NCBI GenBank assembly: GCA_903813345.2
Contig: CAIIXF020000002.1
Coordinates: 12,234,150-12,298,149, forward strand
Reading direction: 5' to 3'
Length of the DNA: 64,000 nt
From: Owenia fusiformis
Taxonomy: Eukaryota; Annelida; Polychaeta; Sabellida; Oweniidae
The notes beneath the pieces are model-generated. The model ran no database searches. It saw only the letters and a program-made list of their open reading frames with translations, and was not told the origin of the DNA. Shown piece after piece: positions 27,001 through 42,000 of this stretch (within the stretch, counting starts at the first letter, position 1; every line of letters starts with the position of its first letter). A program made the translations under genes and the position numbers.

Positions 27001-30000
27001 AGATGAGCGAACATCTGGCTGTAGATGTTTCTGAAAATATATTTTGGTCAAGGGTGAAACTTTTAAAACTCCCAAGATCTAAAGGTTCACCCCTAAGCTT
27101 GTAGAAAGGCCTGTAGTTCTCCAGTTATTAGAGGATTTGAGTAGGGATCCAGTTTATCACATATATTAACATTCTTTGACAAAATCCCATTGGGAAATTC
27201 TGAAAATTGAAGCTGAATTGTCGGAAGGATTTTCTATTGTTAGATACATGTTGCAAAAACACAGAAGTAGAAATCACTCTATGGGGTCTGGATGTGTATA
27301 ACATTAAAGGATAATTTAACTTGAAATCAATCGAGATTCAACCAAATCAAACAGCTACCATAAAATGACTCTAAAATAACAGGAAGTTAAAGTGAGAAAA
27401 TAGATAATCCTTTTGAATAATATTTAGATGGTTGAGCATTTCAAATCCAATATCATTAATTAAGAAATTGCAATTATTGGAAGCTGCATAGATGGAGCAG
27501 AGAGATCATTTTGGATTAAATCAATAGTTTTATATCAGAAATGGATTAATATGATTTTCGGAGACATCTGGATTATGAGTCAGTCATTGAACCATGGAAA
27601 GTTCAAAATGGATCAGATGGGGTAGATATATATAAAAGATAAGAATCATATAGAAGATGACAATCAAATAGTTGATGAATAATTATGAGAACTGACAAAT
27701 ACTCGTGCATGGAAAATGTTTGGAACATCTTTTATTTGGCCAGTAATTAGTTATGTATGAAAGGGGAAGTCATGAAGTGAGAAATTCTGGTAATAAGACC
27801 TGAAAATGAAACCATTGACATTCCAAACTGGCATGGCAGTTTTCATGTCTTGTAAAGTTGGGAACAATAACAGAAATTAAATAAATATAGGATAACTAAA
27901 GTAGAATGTATGTACAGGAGTGATGCTGTTATTTTAGGAAGCTGTAGCTACCAGTACAAGTGATAATTATAAGTGGATTATTGTTAATCTCTGAGATAAT
28001 CCCCTCTAATCCAGTAACTTTTACATCTCTGTTCAAAGCAAAGGAATAATAAACACTATGCAGTAGCTAAAAACTAAGGATATGTACTTTGTCACATATG
28101 AAAAAGAGATAAATATTATTCAAGGGATTTAGCCATAGGATAACATATTTGATTGGACTGATTGAAAATTACCATAGAAATTCAAATTTCTTTTAATACT
28201 TTATGCAATGCTAAGGATAATCATGTAAAACCATCTTGACCAAGACATTGGATATAATCAGAACAATGTTCTCTATTCAATGTACATCATGTAGAGACAG
28301 CATTAGTTCAGGTAAGACTCTCAAACAAGGAGCAGCATCCTCTCCTGTGGGAGAAAGGGGATGATTTCAGAATTGATAATCATTTTAATCATAAGGCTTG
28401 TGTTAAGACTTTCACCACCCACATTTCCATTAATTCAAAGAATGTTAAACTTTGTATTTAATCTATTTAACTTTCTTATTACACCCATTAATGAAAGTGA
28501 AAGCAATCAAATAAGTTAAGTTATCCCATCAAACAGGTTTAGAAATTATTTCTGAGATCATTCTTCCTTTGCATGAAAAATAAGTTTATTATAAATATAG
28601 AACAAATATTTCAAGATTTATTTTGCATGTGTGAGAGAAAAAAGATCTATTCCTTTCTAATTTCATTTTCCTCTTCATTGTAAAATGATTGAAATAAAAA
28701 AAATACAATGCACTATTTGCACGTGTATTCGGTATCTTTACTAACATAATTATGCTCTAAAACCCTAGACTAATTTTTTGCATTATTATGTGATGAAAAT
28801 CTATCATTGTTTTTTTCTTTTGTTGTCTTGCTAATTGCTGTACTCTTAAGTATGTTGATCATTTTTAGTATTTTCTTCTAATTACTGCAATTTTCTGCCC
28901 AGGTCTGCCAGGCCAGGTGTGGCTTTTCTGGACCTCATCTCTTAACACTAAACTAACAGTGCACTAAGTCAACATATACAACATAATCTAACAGGTTTAG
29001 ATTCCAGGAGAAAGAAATAAGAAAAATATTTTCAGAATATGAAAATATTCTATGAAGGAAATGTATTCAGAGTAGAGAAATTTGTTGCATTTTCATTGGT
29101 TTTTGTTTGAAACGCAGCTATGCAAATATAAATATTTTCTTTCCTCCCCTCTCCTAAATTGATCCAATACTGTACAATGGAAGCTCATGGTCATGAACAT
29201 TGAACGTGACCCTTTAAGTCATCATTTGCTTGAACATCATCACTATCATCATTTGCTTTAGTATTATCACATATACCTAATCCATTCAATGTCTTATTAG
29301 GTCACTATAACAGATATAAACAGCTGATCATATACCCTTGCGAAAGCAAATTTTGGTACCTTAGTTACAATGAAATAATCATCATAAAATTAACCATCTT
29401 TTTTATTTTCATATTTTTAAATATGAATCATAGTTTATAGTATCACACATTGTTATATCTGCCGTTTTGGGAGGATTATTGAAGCCAAAAAAAGAAAGGG
29501 AAAAGGCGTTAACTATTTCTGCATTTGTTGAAGCCTTGTTTGGTAACCAATGAGGGGTGTGAGAATTACCTGAAATAATCTGTGTGGTCAATAAAGGGTC
29601 AATAAAATGGAATCAAACACCAGTGTTATTTGATTGGTGAGTGTAAAACAGTGAGACTTGGATATTTGGAAATAAATTCTTACAGCATACAAAAATTTAC
29701 AATTATGGCACATGCTAGAGGGGTCCACATACACTCACTTCCAAATGGAGCTTAGGAAAGTTGGAAAAGTTTGTTTTAGAACTCTGATAAAAGCAGTATT
29801 TGGTGGGTTGTTGTATTAATATTTTATGAGGGAGATTTTAAGAGTCATTGAACTCTAAAATCACCTGCTGGCCAAGTCAGATCAATTTCAGAAATATGTA
29901 GCCATATAACATAGCATTGCAGGAATGAAAGAAACAAGACTAAAAAAAGAAGCCATCTTCTAATTAATCAAAGAAAACAATAATCTCTTTGAATCACAAA

Positions 30001-33000
30001 CTAAAGAATTATAATCAGCTAATTAAGAATCAAACATGAAAAGCTAGTGGATTAAGTGATTGTTTTCATTTGAAGTCATATTTGTACTTATATGTACTTT
30101 TCAATTCATAATTCATAATTTGTTAAAAGATTGACGATCAAGCACTGAGGAAGTGAAGAGCTAAATTTGAAGACTCATTATAATATTTAGCTATATTTTC
30201 AAGAAATATGACAGTTCTTTGGATTGAAATAATATAACAGGTCATTTTATCTATTAAGGAATAGAGATTGCATCAAACATTCAGGATATTAACATTTACA
30301 AACAGATGGATTTACTTGATTTTATAAGAACAGGTAGGTTTCATTGATTTTTTTGGTTTACTATTTTAAGATTCCATTTTTTGAAGTCTTTTAAAGACAG
30401 ACTTAATTCTCTACGGAGAAATGAATGATTTTTAAGTTATTTTAAATTAGTCTTTTTGAGTATTTTATATGCAGATGAACATTCTAGTTGATAAAGATGG
30501 CAGCATTATCTTCATTGAATTCTAGTCCCCATTGGCTTTGAATGCAGTTTCTTATATTTCAAACCATGTAAAGTTGAGAACAACATACCTTTCACATGAA
30601 CTAGTGTGTTATCCTCACTTCATGTAAGAGGGGATGCAAGAAGTTAGGCGAGTTACAAAATCAGTCAAAATCAGTCAATTTGCTAACGAATTTGGCCAAA
30701 GAGATATCTTAGCTTTCAGTATGGGGTGTTTAAGTTATAGTTTAACAGACTCTAAGGTTTCAATCCCTATGTTTGGATTCTGTAACACTGTCACCCTACT
30801 CCTATTTATCATTTTGTTTATCTATTTATAGTTTTTATTTTAAAGTTTAGTAAAAAATGAAGAAGATTCCCAGGGCATATAAGGTCTCTTTCTAGGTGTG
30901 AGTAAACATTGTTTCTACACTTTGTGAAAGTTGTTTTAATTTTGAGGAGATTTATAGTGTTTTCTGTAGGTTTATAGTTATAAATTCAAGTCAGGGGGTC
31001 AAGTGGTGAAGTGTGCTACTATGGGTGATAACATTATAATGTGTTTTAAAATGTTAGCAATTAATGCACTGTAGAGTACTCACTACTGTATGAAGAATGA
31101 CTGATTTGAAATAAGGAAGATTAGATAGGAAGATTGAAGAAATACTGGTAAGCAGTTGCTTGTATTTAGATAAATATACAAATATAGCAAATGATAGCTA
31201 AATATGCCAAATATCAGAATATTAATCTTTATACCATATTTGAGGAAAAAAAGTTATAATTTTCTTGAATTGCAATTTGAAAAATAGTTTGAAGTTCATG
31301 TAGTTTTAAGTAAAATGTTAGTGTTACAGGATATATAGTCCACTATATGCACTTCTTTGTACTATTTATACCGTATTATGCAATGTTATTACATGTATTC
31401 AATTATTTATATATGTGTTGATTACTGTCTGGCTTTTTATGTTGTTTTTGTCAGATATTACAGGATATTAAATATCATGTTTTCTGCAAACTTTTATCCC
31501 GGACACCTACACATCTTGCTTGCTTGTTATATATAATATATTCAGATGGTTTTGTGTTGGTCTTATCACTTGCTACTGTTTAATAGACCTTGTTGTGTTA
31601 TTCATATATTGCCCTTTGTCAATTCTAAATGTGAGAGCTAAATATAGCCTACATAACTAATGAAAATACTCTTCTGAATTCTTAGACTGGTTAATAGTTT
31701 TCAAATCATTCCTAAAACCATACTGTCCTCATGTTATATTTTTATAAGCCAGTCAACATTTGCATAACACTTTGGATATTCCATTCAACTGGCTTCCATT
31801 TATAAGTCACTTCCCAATTGAAGTCTCTTCAGACTGGGTCTCCATATTTTCAATTGCCAAGAGCATAAACCTTTATCCAACCCCTTGTAAATATTACACA
31901 TTTAATGTTACAAGTATCATGTTAAGGTTATAAAATAATGTCATGACCCATATTGGTTCCACATAACTTCTTAATTAGATACATTTCTGTGTTTCAAAAT
32001 TAATATTTTGGATGTATAAGCATAAAAATTAATGACATTTTTCAGAAGAATTATCGGCAAGGGAATTATTATTTTATAGACTAAGTTATGAATGTTCATT
32101 ATGTGCATTAGAATAGGTTGCTCTTGAAGGTCTTAGTCCTTGGAAATTGAATAATGCTATCAACTCAGAAACAGTTCCACGTTAAATATTAATTAAGTTG
32201 GCTTTTCCTAATTTTAAAATAAATTCAAAATATTTAACAATACTGAATTAGACTTTTCAAGGTTGCATGAAAAGTTTGTTTGATTTCTCTCAAATTCTTC
32301 TATTTGTTAGGTCCCTAATCCAAAACAGGGATCTGTCAAATTGCTTGTGAAATATTATGATTCTGGATTACCCTACTAGTCCCCAGCTGCGTATATTTTT
32401 AGAAAATAAATGAAGAAATTGAATTATTTCATTCATACACAGAAACCTGTGGAGCTGCGATATTCGGTTGTCAAAACTTTTAGAATTGGATTATTTACTG
32501 AATGTACATTTTAAGGATTTATTCAAGGTTTTCTCATTGTAATTTTCAAGGTAAGGCTTTTATTCATCAGTCTTAAAATTGAATGTTATTCCTGTGTAAA
32601 TATGGTAAATACGTACATGTAGGTATTCTCGGGAGAAACTCTCTATCGAAAAATTGATCATTTGCACATTTTTAAAATTGAAAAATTATGTCATATTTTA
32701 AATACAATGTACAGTATGCATATACTGTATAAGCGTGTGCGTCACACACATTTGGTTTTTTTCTTTTAAAATAGTCTTTATTTCATTCATTTACTAAATA
32801 TATAGACAGTACATGATTTATAAAAACAGGTTTACATAATCTCATTGCAGTAGTTTGGATAATAAATTCCATTTGGAACAATAATACACATTTTTTCTAC
32901 AATTAATTTCATATTTTATCATAAAAAGTATCTTTTCAAATGTTCTTTGTTCTTCACTATTCAGTTGCGATTTTGTTTGAAATACCTAATGTAAGGGGAC

Positions 33001-36000
33001 CTTCATGAGAGACATACTGTAGTACATTGTAAAAATAGAACTGTCCATTGTAACAATGCATGTATTAATCGGCTAGTCTATTGCAAAAATAGACACTGTT
33101 AACTGTCCGTTGTAACAATGCGTGTGTTAATTGGCTCTCATGGAGAATAGTAGTAAATGGCTAATATGGAGGAAATGCATCACACTTCGATGTAAGGGGT
33201 TACTCCATCATGGGGCGACTTGACCATGGGGTTATTTCGAAATAGCCCCATGACGAAGTAACCCCTTAAGGCGCATTTCCCCTTGTGTTGATGTCATAAC
33301 TCATGTCATCACTCAAAGTTAAAGATTTTCTCTCTCTTACTTTTCATACTTTTCTATCCTCTATGTGAAAAATCAGTATGTACATACATATCATTTTTGC
33401 TATAAATGGTCAGGATGTAGAGGTTATTTAATACGAGTAGAAATATGATATTTCCAAGGCTAATATCATATTTTCTCAAGGAAAAATCTTATTCTATTAC
33501 GACTATCAATAACCTTTTTATTCCATAATATTTTATACAAGATTTTGGTTGATACAGGATTTTTTGAATATCAATTCTATTCCCTTATTTATCTTAAATG
33601 ATTAAGATACATATCATATCTACCTTCAACATATCTACTTTTGACATAAATTTTAAATATATATTATATCTACCTTCAAAGGTTGAGATATACAGTATAT
33701 CATATACTCTTGTTATTTATTTGATAAAAAAGATCAGGTATGTCAAGCATAGGCTGAGCAAGTTATATTTATGACCCGAAATGTTTACTTTTGCAATTTA
33801 AATGCAGACTACGAAACTTTATACCAAGGCAACTTTATACCAAGGCGTATGGAGCTAATAAAGTCAAGTACCTTTGCATATTTGACCAATATTGGCGATT
33901 AGTAATTTTGATAGCGGTTGACGTCAATGTCATATTCCAACTTTCTTGTAACATGTAACTTTAGTGTCCTATTTCTGAGAAGTTTAATTCATATTTGTAT
34001 TTTGTATTTAGCTCAATAAGTCAGTAAGTGCATTCCCTTGTAAAAGTATAATGGCTCTATATATGCTAAAACGAAATCAATCTATTGTATACCACTTGGA
34101 TGGCTGGAGGTTTTGGTAGGGGTATCCAAATTTGAGGGGTATTCATGTCTGAATAAGGCATCAATATTAGAGGGGTATAGATAACTGAGTTGGAGTATCC
34201 ATATTTGATGTCTATTCATGTCTGAAATGGCTATCCATATTTGAGGTATATCCATGTCTAAAAGGGCATTTGTCTGGCTATCCATATTTGAGGTATATCC
34301 ATGTCTAAAAGGGCATTTGTCTTAGCGGGGCATCCATATTTAAGATGGAGTATTCATCTTTGAAGTATATCCATATTTGATGGAGTATCCATATCTGAAA
34401 TGGGGTATTATTATCTGATGGGTAATGCATTTGATTTCAGGGCAAGTATTTATCGGAAGGGGCTTCATTAAAATGACAGCATTCAAACTGCTTGGATCAC
34501 ATATCCAAAATATCATCCTTTCATTTCATCAAGAAAAGTAAATATTAAAATGATGAATGAAATGCATGGACTCAATCATACATTCAAGTTGATAAGTTAT
34601 TACATTTAAGGAAACATCAAACCCTGGATACTTGAGAATTTCAAAAATCAAATATGAAATCAAGTACTTGAGGGGAGCATTTTAAGGATAACTTCAGTTA
34701 TGATAAATATTTTGATCTTCAAAGTGAATGTAGCTAACTTAAAAACACCATTACATACTAGCATTATTCATTTCAGTTTTATGAATTGAGAATATACACT
34801 CAAAGTTAGATAGTTAGGATTATAAGTTAAGATTTGATTACTGTGCTGATAAGTATGACTTGGGTAAGTGATCTTTTATGGGAAAATTATCAGGTAAAAA
34901 ATATTTTGTAGATAATTTGTATGAGCAAAGATTGAGAGTAACATACACCAATTTAATTTGAGAAACGCTTCGCAAGAGAGCTCAACTTCATCTCTCGAAA
35001 AATTAGGTTAGAAAAAAGATTATGAATTGACACACTTGCATCAGGGTGAACCATGGGATTTTTAGAAAGAGGACCTTTTTACCAATGACCAGGATATTTC
35101 CTTTGTATTTCATTAAAATTAAATATAATTTGTCCAGTTTTGGTTTGAAAGATTCTATTGCATTGTGAGAGGTGACAGCCTTCAATCATTTCATTTCTAG
35201 CTAAAACAACAGAGAGTTCTGTATGAGAATGCCAGAATGAGGCCCACTTAGGTCTAATGGTTCGCTCGTAAGGATGGAGTAGTCCTCTTGAGAAACCTAT
35301 TTCATGTTACTGAAAATAGCTGACTACTTTGTAAGAGGTCAAGACCCTACATAACTATAAAGTATTGTAGCAAAATTTGTTGCAGTGATGTGGTCTAGCA
35401 CACACCCTATGTAAGATTCACTATAGGATATGACTTAGTGGGGTACAGGATATCATATCCATTCAAAGATATGTCTGTCATGTTGAAAGAGGAATTACTC
35501 TTTGGAATTGTTACAATTTGTGGAGATAAAGCTCTTAGGCTCAATGTCAAACTCTTTACAAAAGGACATGAAAGGGAAGAAAATGGGATTTGAAAAAACA
35601 TATTCATATGTATAAATCGAGAAATTATATCAAATTGGATGTAATTTCACAAAATGATAAAGAAATTATCAGAAGTATTTTATTCAAGAAAAAAGATGAA
35701 AAGAAGTTTCTATGATGGTAAATGTAGGATAAGCATTATGATTCACCCAAAACTATTGATTTATATAATTGGAAATAGTAAGTTGCATTTTAATTTCATT
35801 ATTACAAAAAAGTGTGTATATCAATACATGTAGTTTACACAAAAAGATCAAAAATATCAATAGTTCACACAAAAATCAAAAATATGAGCATTTAACTGAC
35901 TGACTTTTATAACTTAGGCATAAGATTCTAACAAGGACACAAGGAATTCATCATCATTATCATGTCCATGGTCCTCGAAAGCCAGAATAAGCCATTCTTC

Positions 36001-39000
36001 TGCTGGTATTATGACACACATGAGCTGAAATACTAAGATATATCCGCACATAACATACTAATCACTAACTGTGTAGTACCTTTTCCTGTTTAGTTGTTGG
36101 ATTGGTTGGTTGGTGGTCAGGAAGTTGGGCATGTTAATCATTTCATTATCAGGCATACATTTGTTTTCAAATTCTATATATGTAATTAAAAATATGAAAC
36201 ACGCAACCAATAGTTAAACATGTATGTATTTGTGTGTTTTCAGAGATTGAAGCTATAGAGGCCTGTAAGTGGCTCAGGGCAGCTGGATTTCCACAATACG
36301 CCCAGATGTACGAAGGTAAGAAAGTTGCTCTCTTGATTCACATAGTTACTGGGTCAGCAGAAAGATGTCAGTACTAGCAATAAGACATTGGTTAAAGGAA
36401 CAATCAGGGAAATTCAATTGTTTTTCATTTTCACAAAATGCCTAAAGGTAGTTTTAAACCAAACTTTGGGGATTTTCAAGCATTAAATTCATCGATTGTA
36501 AAGAATATTACTTATTATATACTTGTGTCACCATGACAACTTAATTCAAAGGATGTTTTCAGTAAACAGGATACATGTTCATCCTGAGTTTTAGTCAAAA
36601 CTTTGATGTCAGTTTTACTTGAGTAAAACTTAGGTGTTAGCTTTACTTGGATTAAAACTGTGGTGTCAGCTTTACCTGACTTTAGTGCCTTGATTAAAAC
36701 TTTGAATGGTCCCTATGTTTTAGATCACCTAAACCCCTTGCCTGATAAACAACTGAAAGATTTATTACTTTAAAATTAAAAGCAAATTCATCATATAGAT
36801 GTAATATATCCATACTTTTGATCTCTGGGAATGAATTACTTTATCACTTTAATTATATAGATACATGATAACCCATTTGAAATAAGGTAGTTCATATTAA
36901 TGAAATATTAGTTTGTTAGTTTGTTGTTCGTATCCGAGGTGACATGCTATAATTTATAGATAACTGACTCCCTTGACCAATCTTGAAAAGGTAACTTATG
37001 AGGTTCTTAATATTGAGACATGTTGGGATAAACACATATATCAATTCTTTTCATTTTTGAGTGGCTAACTTTACTATATTTTGTATTAGATTGGGCCCAA
37101 TATAAATATAATAGTCTTTTTCATTTGACATTGACAATTGACAGTTGACATTGACGAATTGGAAAGGTGACATCAACTGGTGTACAATATGACACTGACA
37201 AAATGAAATAAATAATGGATGAAATCATGGAATAAATAAATGCAATTTATACATTTCAAAAATAAAGAAAAATACATATTGTGTTAGCCTGCATGTTGGT
37301 AAAAGATGGCAGTCTTTCTGTTTAATGTTTTTTAATGTTTGTCTCACTAGAGTCAGTGGATGATAAACGTAACAAATATTTAGCTCTGTGAAGATTTGTC
37401 GCATTAAATTTCATCAATTTATTTTCTGATATAGTAATGGTGAAATTACCTGTAAAACTACATGCATTGACAATCTATTTTGAATCTATAATTCAGATGT
37501 ACATGCTCTCAAGGATTTTTCTGGGATTGTTTCTACCCTATGTTTACGTTTAGAGCAACCAAATTCATAGAATGTACATCTAATCCATGCAGTTTACTTA
37601 GTAGCAGCTCTGTAGATTTTACCAGCATAAACAGTATGAGACAATACTATCTATTCAAACTCTAATTGGGAATCATTATTTCATCTGACAGGTCACCATT
37701 TGGGCTTATGATGAATGTACACAAAGTCAACAATATAATGATTATTTGACCATGGCTCAGAAAATTCTTAATAATTATAAGATAAAATAAGACATCATTT
37801 ATAAATAAAGTGAAAGTCACACTTGTTTGTGCCACGTGCATGTTGAGACTGCTACTGTGAGCATTGGCCACATGGCACGATATCTTTTGGTCAAATGACG
37901 ATATCTTTTGGTCAAATATTCACAGGTTGTTGATTCAATTCATAACACTTTGATAAACACGTCACGAAGCCAAAAATTACCAAGCAAATAGATAAGAAGC
38001 TACTTATGGTATTTTGTACAACTGAAGTTAGTGAATATTCTACTAAGAACGTACTCTTAGAATCATCATTGTACATGTTCAATGGAGAGAAGACTTGATT
38101 GTTTTATACTATATGACGTCAATATTGTAATTTAGGCAATCAAAATTGGTTTGAAGTAGGCAAACTTTAAATAAACAACAAACAACATACTGGCAAATGG
38201 CAAACACACCAAAGGGCAAACAATTAGTTATATTTAATTAACATATAAAGGAAATGAAAACAGTTAGATCTTCATACTTTGAGGAACAATAGACATAGAT
38301 ACATATATTTAAAGCAAGTCTTAACAAGGAGAGTTCATATATAACAAGGATATACTATATATATACATAGATACATATATACATACATATACTAGTATAT
38401 GTAGATGTCATCAAAAATGCATTTCAAGTTGAGGATACCAGATTCCCTACATGTCTGTGTAAAGTTTGGCATTCAACGATTTTCAAAAACAGGTAACAAA
38501 AGAAAACTAATTATTGCAATATTTTTTCTGCATTGTAATTCTAATAGTCCATAATCAAGAGAATAATTATGTTCAAGAGAAAGGATATAACACACATTTC
38601 TCACAACAGGCTTAAATGAAAACAACAGGCAAAATTAATGGAAATCAATTTAATTTAACATGAAAAAGTTGAAAACTCCCTAGAAACAACAAGCATTTGT
38701 GAAAAACAACAATGAAATTCGCCTGCTGCTTATGAAACCCCTGCATGGGGATAATTATGTTCAGGAGAGAGGATATGAGACAAATTGTGTCCAAGAGTAA
38801 TTAATCCAGAAATGGAATGATCATTTTGAATATTAGTAATAATGAATATGAGTAATTATTTTTTATTATTTGATCTAACAACGCAATCGATTTAATTGAC
38901 TATGATGATTTGTAGCATAATAATATAATACGGCTACCCATGTGGTAGGAATTTGTGTAATAACTACAGTGTTATTATATTCTTTAGCAAATGAAGAAGA

Positions 39001-42000
39001 GTTATAGTAAACATGTGATGCAAAACAAACACCAATGTCTCTGCATGAGATTAATGTGATTGACTGCTTAACAAAATATTTTTGTTTGTCTTTAAGTCAA
39101 GTCAGTCACCTTGGGTCGGAACCCTCTCCCTTTTGGGTCCTTCCCCCTATCTACTTGCCTTTCGATATGATGGGGGGTCCAAAGGAGATCATTGCCTCAT
39201 TGTTATTAGATTTATCTATTATCACATTACATATTTTTTGTTTTGTTTTCAGATCTCCAATTTCCTGTTGACATCAATTCTGTGGAGAATGACCACGATT
39301 TCTTAGACAGAGACTCAATACAGTCTTTATTTCGGTAAGTCAGAATTCTCTTGTTTAATAGACCAGTGTAGGTAGAAATAATCTTGATTTTCATCATCAA
39401 AAATTCAAAATTTATTCAAAGTGATATCATATTTGAAGTCTACATATCAGTATAAAATTTCTACTAGATTGTGGTTTTAAAAAGTGTTTATCAATTTTGA
39501 AAATTTAATTTTCTTTGAAAATATGACTTCCAGCTCAGGGAGATTCCCAATTGACCCCATGTTATAAAATCACAAAAAGTGAAATATCTTTTCTTATATT
39601 GGACAGATAATTTACAGGACATATTTTAATTTGTACAACTATCAGATAAATAAGGGTAATTTGAAAATTGAACCATTAAAACTAATGAATATTCAAGATT
39701 AAGGGGACTTTTTAATACCCTGCCATGTTAAAAATACCAGAGATATAACTGAATATTTCCATTTTATCATTTTGTAAAAGGTGTAAAAAGTTATAATGCT
39801 TGTGGCAAATGTTTTTGAGGTACTAAGAGAGAAGTGTCAGATTTTATAAGGAGGTGAATGATCTCATTTGCTTTGGTTACTAATAACTGTTTCTGTGGTA
39901 ACCAATAACTGTTTCTATGCAACAGTATGAGAAAAATAAACCACTAGTTGTAAGCACTTATATAATATCTTTTTGATACTGCTATCTCAAAGTATATACC
40001 ATATAATTTGTATTTCTATAGTGCTGTATACTGATTGATGACTTTTGTTGTGTGAGGTCAATTAGTGGATTTACTTGATCTTCTAAATCACTTATAATAT
40101 CGTTTTAAAGCTAGGGTAACCTAACAGAAGCTTAGGCACTCAGACTATAGATAAGACCTCAAATGAAAAATGTTAAATCATATGTCAAACATACAAAAAT
40201 TATTCAATCAAATGTTCAGATTTTGGTGAAAGCCAAAAGATATGGCTTCTTTATGCTTATGTCTTTGAAGTGTTCTTTTGGGAATCATGTAAAATTAGTT
40301 ACTTACTGAATTGAATCCATAAAATGAAGAAAACGACCTATAATTTGATGCATTTATATGATATGTTACATAAAACATTAACATATATGCTGTACACTTT
40401 GATCAATAGTTTGTTAACAAGGGCACCAGATAAGATTATTATTTCTTGTGTTAACATATTTTAAAATATTTTTAGTTTGCTATTTATTTACTTTCAGTCG
40501 TCTGAACACTTTGAACAAATGTGCCACGATGAAGATAGAGACTCCACCACGTAAAATGGTAAGATCGACACTGTCATGATTTAGAATGCAAATAGTGTGA
40601 AAAGAAGTGGAATGGTGAGGATTGATATGAACAAGCATGTAAAATGAGCATGACATAAGCAACATGTTTTTCAATGCTCTATTTTACATTTTATTTCATG
40701 AGGAGATGAGTACAATATGGTACTAAACTATACAAGTTCAGCTAATCTTTGGACAGTAATTCAAAATTATAAATTTTGACAATAGCCTCCTGTCCCGTCC
40801 TTTGAAGAGCATTGTGGCATTATGATATGTGTGGCGCCAGTTTATATCTCGATTCTGTTTATATAACAGCCAATGTGCAATTTGACTTGATTACAGTGTA
40901 TTTCAAATGATACAAAGTCAGTTTTTAATGATATAATATTCTTAAAACAAAACCAGTTGTATATTTCAATATCTAAGTAGGCTCTGTATTGTATTATTTT
41001 ACATTGTATTGTAATATTTCATATTATATTATTGTAACTGTCTTATTTTAGAAGCAAATGAATGATACATACATACATACATACATACATTACACAGTGT
41101 TTCCCACTAAATCACATTATTTCACATTGCTTTCCAGGAAGTTGATGAATCGGATGACGAGGACCAATGTGCACTTAGCGACAAATGGAAATTCCAACGA
41201 AGTTCCCGTAGATGGTCCCGAAAGGATCTGGATTCCCCTATTGAACATTTAGAAAAAGAACGATTAAAATCGTCCAGCAGTAGAGACAGTGTTATAACTG
41301 ATAATGACAGTTTGAGCATGCAGGACGACAGTCCTTTATTGCATAGTAAAACATCACATGGAAGGACTCCTGAAACCGAGAAAAAACATATAGACTTTTA
41401 TTTACCTGAGCAGTCATCACCTCCTGTTCCAAGATTTCACGGTTGCCCAGTTGCACATTTAGATATTCCTCAAAGTTCAACATCACAATTCAGTGATACA
41501 GAATCATCAACCAGTCCCACTAGTCCACGATTACGGAGGTCCGCCAGTGAGAAAGTAAAAAATGGAGCTAAGAGCTTTTTAAGAAAAATGGACGTTACTG
41601 GTAAATCTAAAAAGCAAACAAGGCGGAAGCATTTTAAGGAGGATGTTGAAATCAGTGGGCCAGTTCTAATGAGAGACTCTGACATTGAGGCAAGAATACA
41701 ACACCTTAATTGTGTTGATATAAGTCCAACAAATGAGACACCTCCTGGAGGGTTGGATATTACAACAACAACAACAACAACAACAACAGTGCAAAGAAGG
41801 TCAGATTTAAATGCTCCCGGTGACAATGACCAAACACAATTAAGTCATATGATTGACAGTAAAAAGGAATCATTTGCAAATACCCGGTCTCGTAATTGTA
41901 GCGAAGCCAGTGGTCTCCGAGATCATGCACAACGCAATGATTCAGATCCACATCTTATTAAAGGAGGTTATATACAAACTGAACATGGTAGTCAAATTAA

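Larger units (their letters stand above)
18010..36243 (+). other. Intron 1 of the DLC1-like gene (18.2 kb)
   Basis: The boundaries are GTATGT and TTTTCAG. No other gene is supported inside. It holds a dispersed repeat (21295-21430), a local duplication (33040-33135), a foldback (33170-33282) and a degenerate tandem array (34105-34430). The ATG-started frames within it are short and look like chance. Confidence 0.7.

Noticed and set aside
41470-41951. Minus-strand frames opposite DLC1-like exon 5
   Set aside because: They are antisense shadows of a real exon; the poly-valine and poly-leucine runs come from the (ACA)n tract.
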